From: a virus
Virus record (IMG/VR): IMGVR_UViG_3300003177_000338
Coordinates: 1 to 20,027 of that record
Strand: one strand, 5' to 3'
Length of the DNA: 20,027 nucleotides
Positions 14,558 to 20,027 of this stretch are shown piece by piece (position 1 is the first letter of the stretch; each line of letters starts with the position of its first letter). The notes under the pieces were generated by a model. The model had not been told where the DNA came from. It made no database searches and saw only the letters and a program-made list of their open reading frames with translations. The translations under genes were made by a program, and so were the position numbers.

Positions 14558-14743
14558 ATGAGAGAATTTATAATAGCAATATTAATTGTGATGCTGTTTG
14601 TGCTTGCTACTACTGGTTTTCATTCAGTAATAGAAGACACAACAACCGTAAGCTCTAAATGTATATTATTTGATACTAAATACGGCACATGTAAAGAAGT
14701 CGTTTATATTAAAGATGATATAGTGTATAGAGCTGTTAAGTGA
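14558..14743 (+). CDS. Small membrane-anchored protein, 61 aa
   Basis: Starts 3 bases after the preceding stop. An N-terminal hydrophobic segment FIIAILIVMLFVLATTGF (about 4-21) serves as signal anchor, followed by a short domain with two Cys (SKCILFDTKYGTCKEVVYIK), about 40 residues, which could form a disulfide if exported. A further protein-like stretch in the +1 frame (LLSEVLNDFIQKWLIDNP, about 14734-14804, stop TAG at 14802) follows without a start codon of its own. One extra base near 14735 would make that the tail of this gene, giving about 81 residues. Function unknown. Confidence 0.5.
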   Translation: MREFIIAILIVMLFVLATTGFHSVIEDTTTVSSKCILFDTKYGTCKEVVYIKDDIVYRAVK

Positions 14744-14807
14744 AGTATTAAATGATTTTATTCAAAAGTGGTTAATTGATAACCCTAAAAATACAAAGGA
14801 ATAGCCT

Positions 14808-14921
14808 ATGACTGTAATAGAATAACTAAATGAGATAGCATTTAGTGATAATATAGATAACAACTGGAGGATTAAACTATGGAAAATTCAGAACACGAAA
14901 GATGTAAACACCTATTACTAA
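14808..14921 (+). pseudogene. Small gene interrupted by a TAA at codon 6
   Basis: ATG at 14808 has an AAAGGA ribosome site at 14795-14800. The frame reads MTVIE, then TAA at 14823, then continues with LNEIAFSDNIDNNWRIKL, which is protein-like. Reading the stop as CAA would give MTVIEQLNEIAF. As with the gene at 14139, a C to T change could have made the stop. The end overlaps the start of the next gene. Confidence 0.4.
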
Positions 14922-15067
14922 ATATGGTCACATCTATGGAAGTAACGCTTAAAGCTATTAAAGAACTTAGTAGTATGAGTGGAAATTTAGTTGATACATC
15001 ATTTGTAGAACAGGACTTGTCTAACATTTTTAAATGTCTTGAAGATAAGGGAGAAGAAGATGACTAG
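14879..15067 (+). CDS. Unrecognised small protein, 62 aa
   Basis: ATG preceded by a good CTGGAGGA ribosome site. The protein is helical and acidic at the end (CLEDKGEEDD), with Met-rich segments (LLLNMVTSMEVTLKAIKEL). Its last codons overlap the start of the next small gene at 15060, in the usual manner of phage operons. GC of about 33% belongs to the higher-GC block 14139-15182. No family recognised. Confidence 0.6.
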   Translation: MENSEHERCKHLLLNMVTSMEVTLKAIKELSSMSGNLVDTSFVEQDLSNIFKCLEDKGEEDD

Positions 15068-15182
15068 AGAAGAAGCACACATTAAAATATTAGATAATTT
15101 GATACCAAGGTTGAGTCTAACGGTCTTTGCTAGCGATTACCGCGATTATGTTGATTTGGACTTTGGAAAGATGATAGTATAA
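15060..15182 (+). CDS. Unrecognised small protein, 40 aa
   Basis: Begins MTREEAHIKILDNLIPRL and ends FGKMIV, 40 codons. The start overlaps the stop of the preceding gene, and GGGAGAAG about 8 bases upstream is a fair ribosome site. Codons such as ACG GTC, AGC GAT TAC CGC are unlike the AT-ending codons of the rest of the window, consistent with imported DNA. Possibly truncated; the 3' side passes directly into the next leader. Confidence 0.45.
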   Translation: MTREEAHIKILDNLIPRLSLTVFASDYRDYVDLDFGKMIV

Positions 15183-15212
15183 GATTTATATGCTATTTCC
15201 AATGATAAATCA

Positions 15213-15269
15213 TTTTAATATCGGTTTAATTTTATTAAATTATAATTATAAGTATATAAAGGATATAAA
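15213..15269 (+). promoter_or_regulatory. Repeated leader/promoter, copy 1
   Basis: TTTTAATAT, then TTTAATTTTATTAAA (itself an inverted repeat, TTTAAT and ATTAAA), TATAATTATAAG (15241-15252) and ATATAAAGGATA before the ATG at 15270. It is nearly identical to 15805-15857 over about 52 bases, differing by a few substitutions and a two-base gap. Confidence 0.65.
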
Positions 15270-15542
15270 ATGAAAGATGAACAATTACTCGCATTAGATA
15301 TAGTTAATCCATTCACTAAAGAAATTAAGACTGATGGTATTAACGAACTCATAAGAAGATGTAATGAATATAATTGTTACGATAAAGTTGGGTATTGGTT
15401 TTATACAATCGAAGACATAATGAATGGAGATATGTCTAGACCGGATAATTTCAGTGATTATGTTGTAGAGTGGTTAAACCATATAGATTCGTTAAAATAT
15501 ACAAAAAAGACTTTAAATTTTAGATTGGAGTTGTTTAAATGA
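15270..15542 (+). CDS. Unrecognised protein, 90 aa
   Basis: A compact protein with Trp, Tyr and Cys residues (NEYNCYDKVGYWFYTIED, VVEWLNHIDSL), acidic to neutral, without membrane segments. ATG with an AAAGGA site after the repeated leader. Its end overlaps the ATG of the next gene (ATGA), so both are translated as a unit. No family recognised. Confidence 0.6.
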   Translation: MKDEQLLALDIVNPFTKEIKTDGINELIRRCNEYNCYDKVGYWFYTIEDIMNGDMSRPDNFSDYVVEWLNHIDSLKYTKKTLNFRLELFK

Positions 15543-15805
15543 ATTTAGTAGAAACAAACTCAGGCTTAGGTTATTTAGAAGTCGCATATTTTGTAGAAAC
15601 CAACGAAAATGGAATTTATTTATGTATTTATGAAAATTCAGACGAAGATAATTTCTGGAAAACATATCGTGTAGGAAAAATATATGAATTAGATAATTCA
15701 GAATTAGATACTATAATTGAGAGTAAACATAAAATGATTATAGAAAAATCTGAGATAGCTAATACATATCTTTTTAAACTTTTTCTAGAAAATCTTAAGA
15801 ATTAA
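15539..15805 (+). CDS. Unrecognised protein, 88 aa
   Basis: Overlaps the preceding gene by four bases (ATGA). The sequence suggests a small beta-rich domain (YLEVAYFVETNENGIYLCIY, then WKTYRVGKIYEL) followed by a C-terminal helix (IEKSEIANTYLFKLFLENL). Strongly acidic. The stop lies at the start of the second copy of the repeated leader. No family recognised. Confidence 0.6.
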   Translation: MNLVETNSGLGYLEVAYFVETNENGIYLCIYENSDEDNFWKTYRVGKIYELDNSELDTIIESKHKMIIEKSEIANTYLFKLFLENLKN

Positions 15806-15860
15806 CTTTAATATAGTTTTAATTTTATTAAATTATAATATAAGTATATAAAGGAATAAT
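15806..15860 (+). promoter_or_regulatory. Repeated leader/promoter, copy 2
   Basis: TTTAATATAG, TTTTAATTTTATTAAATTA, TATAATATAAG and TATATAAAGGAATA before the ATG at 15861. The spacing between the first TTTAAT and the TATAAT box (21 bases) equals that in copy 1. Confidence 0.65.
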
Positions 15861-16064
15861 ATGCTAGTTTTACTTACATATATAGTTACAGTTATACTTT
15901 CATTGTCTTATTTTGATAAGTACTATAGATACATATCCAATCCAAGTAAAAAAATAAAATGGATTATTAGTTTAATCCCTATTATAAACATATATGCAAT
16001 AATACAAAATATAATTTGGATTGATAATATTGAAAACGAAAATAAAATAAAGGATAAAGCATGA
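15861..16064 (+). CDS. Small membrane protein with two transmembrane segments, 67 aa
   Basis: Segment 1 is LVLLTYIVTVILSLSYF (2-18) and segment 2 is WIISLIPIINIYAIIQNIIW (34-53), with a Lys-rich loop between them (PSKKIK) that predicts a cytoplasmic loop and a hairpin in the inner membrane. The charged end (ENENKIKDKA) overlaps the start of the RNA ligase gene by four bases. Size and layout would allow a holin- or antiholin-like role, but nothing specific shows it. Confidence 0.55.
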   Translation: MLVLLTYIVTVILSLSYFDKYYRYISNPSKKIKWIISLIPIINIYAIIQNIIWIDNIENENKIKDKA

Positions 16065-17235
16065 AATTTAATTTACCAACAAGAGACAAATGTAAAGCAA
16101 TAGTAAATAGAACAGACTCTTTTTATTGCGCTGAGCGAGTTGTTGAAGGACAGAAGGTAGAATTATACGACTATCGTCTTGCGTCTATTTCAGACTTCGT
16201 TGATAACAACGCTTTTGAACTTCGTGGCTTATGCTTTGTAGAGCAATCAGACGGTACATGGGAAAGAAATTTATTACTAAATAAATTTTTCAATTATTCA
16301 CAAACAATTGGTTGGATGCCAGAAGATTTAGATAATAAGAATATCGTTAGAGTACAAGACAAATGTGATGGAAGTATTATAGGTTTTGTTCAGTTCCAAA
16401 ATGGTAAAATAAGAGCTAAATCTAAAATGTCATTTATTTCTGAACAAGCTGTAATGGCACAAAAAATATTTGATAAAGAAATATATAATAAAAGAACAGA
16501 TACAAATTGTGATAGTAATATAAAACAATTTGTAAAAGATTGTTTTACTGCTAATTTAATTCCTGTGTTTGAATTAGTTAGTCCTGAGAATCAGATAGTT
16601 TTGGAATATCAAAATACAGAATTAGTTTTGTTACAAATTCGTAGAAATAATGGAATTTATTTAACCACAGAAGAAATGAATAGATTATCTAATCATTATA
16701 ATATTACTTGTACTAAAGATTATAATTTAAGTAAGCTAGAAAATGAAGCGAATTTATTAGGTGAAAAAGGTATTTTAGGAACTTTATTATGGCATAAAAA
16801 ACATAATAATGATGATATCGAAGGATGGGTAGTTACTTTTGACGATGGACAAATGGCAAAGATAAAAACAGATCACTACATAAGTCTTCACGGACTTATC
16901 GGTCCCGATACTTTTAGAGAAAATTTGCTTGTAGAAACTATCATAGAAGGAAATATTGATGACGTTATTGCTGCGTTGGTTGAAGGTGAAAAGAAAAATA
17001 ATATTATTGCTATGGAAGAAAAGGTTACTAAAGAATTCAATCGTTTAGTTTTAGAATTCATAGCATTAAGAATGGATTATTTTTATACGTATGAAGAAAG
17101 CCGTAAAGATTTTGCTCTAGCATTAAGAGATAAACCAATGTTTGTGAGAAAATTGCTGAAAATGCTGTTAAAGAATATATTCTTAGAGTTAGTAACTCTT
17201 TAGGTAAAGCAAAAGAATGGATAGGAGGTCTATAA
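16061..17235 (+). CDS. rnlA: T4 Rnl1-type RNA ligase (frameshift near the 3' end)
   Basis: ATP-dependent RNA ligase that seals broken RNA through a covalent lysyl-AMP; T4 Rnl1 repairs tRNA cut by the host anticodon nuclease. The nucleotidyltransferase motifs match T4 Rnl1 in order and spacing: RGLCFVE (R56), motif I DKCDGS with K101 (T4 K99), motif III FELVSPENQIVLEYQ (E171), motif IV EGWVV (E254) and motif V AKIKTDHYISLH (K267, K269). The frame as given ends at 17203 in an odd Leu/Lys-rich tail. From 17146 the next frame gives EKIAENAVKEYILRV and KEWIGGL with stop at 17233, a much better end. One base is missing near 17141-17146. The joined protein would be 391 residues (T4: 374). Its presence suggests a host with RNA-cutting defences. 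Confidence 0.9.
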
Positions 17236-17399
17236 AATGTGTAGAATTTGAATATACATATATTCTTATAACAGATAGTCCAGAAGAAACTATTGAAGAA
17301 TATATGGAATTGGAAGAAACAGGCAAATCATATGAATATGACATTAAAGAAGATACAGATTGTACATTAGTATCTGCAAGAATAACAAAAGGATTATAG
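17217..17399 (+). CDS. Unrecognised acidic protein, about 53-60 aa
   Basis: The frame continues from 17217, but the visible ribosome site GGAGGT (17224-17229) points to an ATG at 17237 that is one base out of frame with the protein VEFEYTYILITDSPEETI. Either translation begins at 17217 with MDRRSIK, or one extra base follows the ATG at 17237. The protein has a short beta pattern followed by an acidic helix (EEYMELEETGKSYEYD). The stop is followed at once by the next ATG. Function unknown. Confidence 0.5.
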   Translation: MDRRSIKCVEFEYTYILITDSPEETIEEYMELEETGKSYEYDIKEDTDCTLVSARITKGL

Positions 17400-17615
17400 A
17401 TGTCACATTATTATTTTTTATATAAAGATGTAAGTTGTAGATGGAATAATGCAGTAAATCCTGTTTTTATAGCAAAACATACTCATTGTAGAGCAATACC
17501 AAAAGAGATTGTTAATGGTTTTGGTTATGAATCTGTAGCAGATTTTATTTTCGATTTGAACGAAAATAAAAATCAAAAACTTTCAAGCATCATTTTTGAA
17601 TGGAACTTAGTATGA
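17400..17615 (+). CDS. Unrecognised protein, 71 aa
   Basis: ATG directly after the TAG of the preceding gene, so translation is probably coupled. Contains YYFLYKDVSCRWNNAV, then FIAKHTHCRAIPKEI and a helical end. Two Cys and two His (C13, H27, H29, C30) are present, but their spacing does not clearly make a metal site. No family recognised. Confidence 0.55.
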   Translation: MSHYYFLYKDVSCRWNNAVNPVFIAKHTHCRAIPKEIVNGFGYESVADFIFDLNENKNQKLSSIIFEWNLV

Positions 17616-17668
17616 ATGAAATTGCTGATTTTAACTATTTATCGCCAGACAAAAAGGATTATAAATGA
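17612..17668 (+). CDS. Very small open frame, 18 aa
   Basis: MNEIADFNYLSPDKKDYK. It overlaps the gene before it (TATGA) and the ATG of the gene after it (AAATGA), and carries the AAAAAGGA ribosome site of the latter. It may be a true coupled peptide or the remains of a longer gene. Confidence 0.3.
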   Translation: MNEIADFNYLSPDKKDYK

Positions 17669-17784
17669 AAGATAATATAGACAAAATAATGGAAATTATT
17701 GAAAAAAATACCGAACTATACTATTCTGAGTTGGTTAGTATTGAAAAAGAGCTAAAAGAGTATTTTAAAAGAAAGCCTCTTTAA
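17665..17784 (+). CDS. Small coiled-coil-like protein, 39 aa
   Basis: MKDNIDKIMEIIEKNTELYY and then a charged helix (VSIEKELKEYFKRKPL). ATG preceded by AAAAAGGA. The heptad-like pattern suggests a single helix. The stop may be due to one extra A in the run AAAAG near 17766, because the other frame continues FKESLFNN before a TAG at 17789. No function recognised. Confidence 0.45.
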   Translation: MKDNIDKIMEIIEKNTELYYSELVSIEKELKEYFKRKPL

Positions 17785-17791
17785 TAATTAG

Positions 17792-17875
17792 TGGGTTTTT
17801 AAAGATAAACAATATCCAAGGAATGAATGGGAATATGATTTTCATGAAAATTATAATTTAATAAGGAGAAAATAA
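17792..17875 (+). pseudogene. Coding remnant without a start codon
   Basis: Twenty-seven codons read WVFKDKQYPRNEWEYDFHEN and on to LIRRK, with TAA at 17873-17875 overlapping the next ATG (TAATG). Composition and the overlap show a protein end. An in-frame TAG at 17789 and no start codon indicate a broken gene, possibly the tail of the gene at 17665. Confidence 0.4.
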
Positions 17876-17980
17876 TGAAAGATATAAAAGATATAGCAGA
17901 TGCTGCTTAAAACAGAGAGAATTTTAGAACAATTAGAAATTAATGGTGTTGATAATTGGCAAGGTTATACCATATTATGA
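17875..17980 (+). pseudogene. Small gene, about 34 aa, frameshifted
   Basis: ATG with an excellent AAGGAGA site. It reads MKDIKDIADA, then hits TAA; in the +1 frame LKTERILEQLEINGVDNWQG continues to a TGA at 17978. One extra base near 17907 explains it. GVDNWQGY is a motif I associate with short phage proteins. A second one-base shift near 17968 would join it to the following frame and give a single protein of 82 residues. Confidence 0.5.
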
Positions 17981-18125
17981 TGAAGAAGATGATAAAACGT
18001 ATGTTTCTCATGGTATTAATACTGATACAGGCGAATGTATAGTTTTACCCCAAGATGAGTATAAAAGATTTGTATATGAAAATTGTTTTTTAAACACTAA
18101 TACAAATGAATATGTAATTAAATAA
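17943..18125 (+). CDS. Unrecognised acidic protein, up to 60 aa
   Basis: Convincing coding sequence from PYYDEEDDKTYVSHGINTDT to NEYVIK. The nominal start at 17943 has no ribosome site and its first codons overlap the convincing frame of the gene upstream, so the real N-terminus probably comes from that gene through a frameshift. The stop is followed by a promoter-like leader. Function unknown. Confidence 0.5.
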   Translation: MVLIIGKVIPYYDEEDDKTYVSHGINTDTGECIVLPQDEYKRFVYENCFLNTNTNEYVIK

Positions 18126-18183
18126 ATTAATGTTATTTTAATAAAATTAATTTTATAATTATATAAAATATAAAGGAATAAAA
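18126..18183 (+). promoter_or_regulatory. Leader with TATAATTATA and ATATAAAGGA
   Basis: AT-only stretch with TTTTAATAAAATTAATTT, TATAATTATATAA (18151-18163) and AATATAAAGGAATA before the ATG at 18184. Same order of elements as the leaders at 14091, 15213 and 15806. Confidence 0.55.
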
Positions 18184-18447
18184 ATGAAGACGACAATTGG
18201 ATTTATAACGGGTTTTGCAGGTTTATTAGGTATTATAGGATCATTTATATCTATAAGATTTTGGTTAATAACTATTATTATAATGAGTATATTAAAATTA
18301 ACAGGCTTACTTGTAATACCTTGGTTTACAAGTATTTTTGCTGCAGGTGCTATATCTACTGGATTATGGATGTTATTCGGTGGTTTAATTTTAATGGGTA
18401 TTAGTTTTCTTATAGGTGTTGCATCTGTTGCATTATTGGACAAATAA
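18184..18447 (+). CDS. Small integral membrane protein, 87 aa
   Basis: Nearly the whole chain is hydrophobic, with Gly-rich segments at about 4-24, 27-48 and 56-84 (for example LWMLFGGLILMGISFLIGVA), so three membrane passes are likely. Its ATG has an AAAGGA site behind a promoter-like leader. The next gene starts directly after the stop. Such Gly-rich hydrophobic proteins include phage holins, but nothing specific supports that here. Confidence 0.6.
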   Translation: MKTTIGFITGFAGLLGIIGSFISIRFWLITIIIMSILKLTGLLVIPWFTSIFAAGAISTGLWMLFGGLILMGISFLIGVASVALLDK

Positions 18448-18858
18448 ATGAGCTATTTTAGTAACGCAAAAGAAAAAGAAGAAGTATTTGGTTTAATATA
18501 TGGTAAAGGCATTATTAGATCAGTATGGGAAAATAGTTATTATAGCTTTGAGGTAGAGTATAATAATGGACAGGTTGTACCTTATACAGAAGATGGTTAT
18601 CCTGCGTGGATAACCAATAAAAATGAATTCCAAACGGTCTTTTATGCAAAAGACATAGATTTGCAGAATTTAGATTTTTCTTGTTCTACTAAAGTTTTAG
18701 ACGCTAAAAAAATTATAAAACTTAGAAATAAAAATAAATTAGAAGTAAAAGGTCCTTCTGGTATATGGCAAAGTACAGATAAATTTCCTGACATGCTACA
18801 ACAAGAATATTTAGAAGATAATAAGCTTCATTTATTTAGAAAGGTTTTAAATGAATAA
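18448..18858 (+). CDS. Unrecognised soluble protein, 136 aa
   Basis: The N-terminal half reads as a small beta barrel: EVFGLIYGKGIIRSVWEN, then YYSFEVEYNNGQVVPYTEDG and AWITN. The pattern 'V-G--YGKG-I--V...F-V-Y-NG----Y--DG' is common among phage proteins of SH3-like form, often small accessory proteins of unknown role. The C-terminal half is charged and more helical. The gene follows a membrane protein gene without a gap and overlaps the next gene by eight bases. Confidence 0.6.
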   Translation: MSYFSNAKEKEEVFGLIYGKGIIRSVWENSYYSFEVEYNNGQVVPYTEDGYPAWITNKNEFQTVFYAKDIDLQNLDFSCSTKVLDAKKIIKLRNKNKLEVKGPSGIWQSTDKFPDMLQQEYLEDNKLHLFRKVLNE

Positions 18859-19056
18859 AGAAAAATTTATAGAGACATGGGAAACGATGGATGATGAAAT
18901 GAGATGTAGATGGTTATCCAAAATATCAGAACAAAAATATATTCCTATGAAGTCGATTATGATGATCAAACAAAATTATATTTTAATAATTTTGGTTATT
19001 ATTTGTTACCATATTTGTTCAAAGCAATGGGTATTAAAAATGCAGATTTGGTATAA
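18851..19056 (+). CDS. Unrecognised protein, about 68 aa, frameshifted at an A run
   Basis: Begins MNKEKFIETWETMDDEMRCR. After the run of five A at 18933-18937 the frame as given becomes Ile/Met-rich and unlikely. The neighbouring frame gives YSYEVDYDDQTKLYFNNFGY and ends MGIKNADLV with TAA at 19054-19056, exactly before the next ATG. One more A in the run joins the two. The resulting protein is soluble and acidic. Function unknown. Confidence 0.6.
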
Positions 19057-19410
19057 ATGAAAGTATTTTTAAGAATTGTTGGTATAGCAAGTGTAATAAT
19101 CTACTCATTAAGTTTTCTGATTTTATTAGAAATAATTAGAACAATAGTTGATTACATTATAAAATCTGAACATAGAGTAAAAATTAGATATATAATAGAT
19201 GGTGGTTTACTTTTTGGTATGAGAGAGTTATTTGTTGGCTGGGTAATGCTAAAAGTTCCTGGTACATCAGGTATTATTCTAGGAACATTTATAGTTCCAT
19301 CTGCATTATTAGGATTAGTAATAATGACTATTTCGTTAATATCAATAGGTATTTTAATAAATTTTAGATACAAAGTTATAATGAGTTCACCAGATAAATT
19401 AGAAAAATAA
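19057..19410 (+). CDS. Membrane protein, 117 aa
   Basis: Hydrophobic segments at about 4-30 (VGIASVIIYSLSFLILLEII) and about 68-106 (SGIILGTFIVPSALLGLVIM followed by TISLISIGILI) with a basic loop between them suggest three to four membrane passes. Ends in a charged tail. Starts directly after the stop of the preceding gene and is followed after 8 bases by another membrane protein gene. No family recognised. Confidence 0.6.
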   Translation: MKVFLRIVGIASVIIYSLSFLILLEIIRTIVDYIIKSEHRVKIRYIIDGGLLFGMRELFVGWVMLKVPGTSGIILGTFIVPSALLGLVIMTISLISIGILINFRYKVIMSSPDKLEK

Positions 19411-19418
19411 GGATATAC

Positions 19419-19972
19419 ATGCTAAGAAACTACAGAAAAATAAATGAATTTGATAGAGTGACAAAATTCAGACTACAAAAAAAGGTATATATTTGGCAGC
19501 CTATGTTATTTCTGTTTTTTCAATAATTCAGACTCTTGCTGTTAAGACAAATAATTATATCGTAGAAAATATATCTATAAGAACAATGTTCAAAATAGGT
19601 ATATTTATTCATCTTGGTTTCACGATAATATCAGGAATATATTTTTATTCACCATTACTTATGGTAATTTTGGATAGTATCCTTGGTATAATCGAGGTTG
19701 CAATTTTTTCTTCTTTTAGTATTTCTCTTAATAATTACTTAACAGATAATTATCCTAAAGATATGTCGAAATTCCAGATATTCAGAAATAGTATTTGGTC
19801 AGATGGTTTCCTATTAGGTTTATTCATTATCACTTTAACAACATATTTTAGTTCTGTAGGAACAGGAATATTAGTTTTTATGTTATTTAATGTCTTATTT
19901 AGTATATGGATGTTTATTAACTGGCATATATATGATGAAAATGAATATTGCTGTAATACAGTATTGAATTAA
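19419..19972 (+). CDS. Membrane protein, about 184 aa, frameshifted at an A run
   Basis: ATG with an AAGGATA site reads MLRNYRKINEFDRVTKF, then breaks after a run of seven A at 19477-19483. With eight A the frame passes into GIYLAAYVISVFSIIQTLAV and on to 19972. Four hydrophobic segments can be seen in the long frame (about 19500-19545, 19590-19650, 19655-19720, 19800-19920 in bases). The downstream frame alone starts at a TTG without a ribosome site, so the joined form is better. No known transporter motif found. Function unknown. Confidence 0.6.
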
Positions 19973-20027
19973 TAAACATTTAATATTTGACGTGTTATAA
20001 TTATATAATAACAAAGAAATATAAATT
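19973..20027 (+). promoter_or_regulatory. Promoter-like leader at the right edge
   Basis: TTTAATATTTGACG, then TATAATTATATAATAAC (about 19997-20013). It resembles the other TTTAAT/TATAATTATA leaders; the gene it would serve lies outside the window. Confidence 0.4.

Noticed and set aside
14139-17875. Reassignment of TAA or TAG to glutamine
   Set aside because: Early TAA and a TAG would fit Gln in three places, but TAA and TAG end many intact genes here with the next start directly behind them, so a changed code is not credible.
1-20027. tRNA genes, CRISPR arrays, insertion sequences, integrase and attachment sites
   Set aside because: Looked for on both strands and none found; no repeated spacer pattern, transposase motifs or cloverleaf sequences were seen.

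Overview
The window looks like part of the genome of a large, strictly AT-rich (about 27% GC by eye) T4-like tailed phage. The evidence is a run of T4-type replication genes (DnaB-type helicase of the gp41 kind, family B DNA polymerase of the gp43 kind), a T4 Rnl1-type RNA ligase, T4-style late promoter sequences (TATAAATA), proteins with the short N-terminal tag of T4 packaged head proteins, and many tiny overlapping genes with strong ribosome binding sites. No integrase, tRNA, CRISPR array or insertion sequence was seen. An encoded outer-membrane protein and a membrane kinase imply a Gram-negative host; a very AT-rich host such as a member of the Campylobacterota is a guess only.

Layout. 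1-2410: end of an unknown gene, a DHH/DHHA1 phosphoesterase and the replicative helicase. 2411-2937: a late promoter and a candidate packaged head protein. 3005-6933: DNA polymerase, interrupted three times between its palm motif A and motif C: it is split into two genes in the fingers, the second gene carries a 328-nt group I intron inside motif B, and then a mini-intein inside the DTDS active-site motif. 6937-8033: a second late promoter and two more tagged candidate head proteins.

8030-11797 is a minus-strand cassette of five genes read as one operon: a coiled-coil tail-anchored protein, a stand-alone response-regulator receiver protein, a two-pass histidine-kinase-like protein with a damaged ATP-binding domain, a small exported protein and an outer-membrane beta-barrel protein. 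It abuts, start codon to start codon over 13 bp, a plus-strand ClpX homologue (11811-12989) that lacks the ClpP-docking IGF tripeptide. This cassette is the most unusual content of the window.

13054-19972 is an accessory region of small, mostly unrecognised genes around the RNA ligase (16061-17235). Several short operons begin with a shared leader (TTTAAT stretch, TATAAT box, ATATAAAGGA). A block at about 14139-15182 has clearly higher GC than its surroundings, starts at a perfect 17-bp inverted repeat and contains genes with early stop codons.

A recurring problem: at least nine genes, including the polymerase intein, the RNA ligase and the outer-membrane protein, are broken by single-base frameshifts, several of them in homopolymer runs. 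The pattern suggests uncorrected sequencing indels as much as real gene decay; I annotate the joined genes and say where the shift lies.
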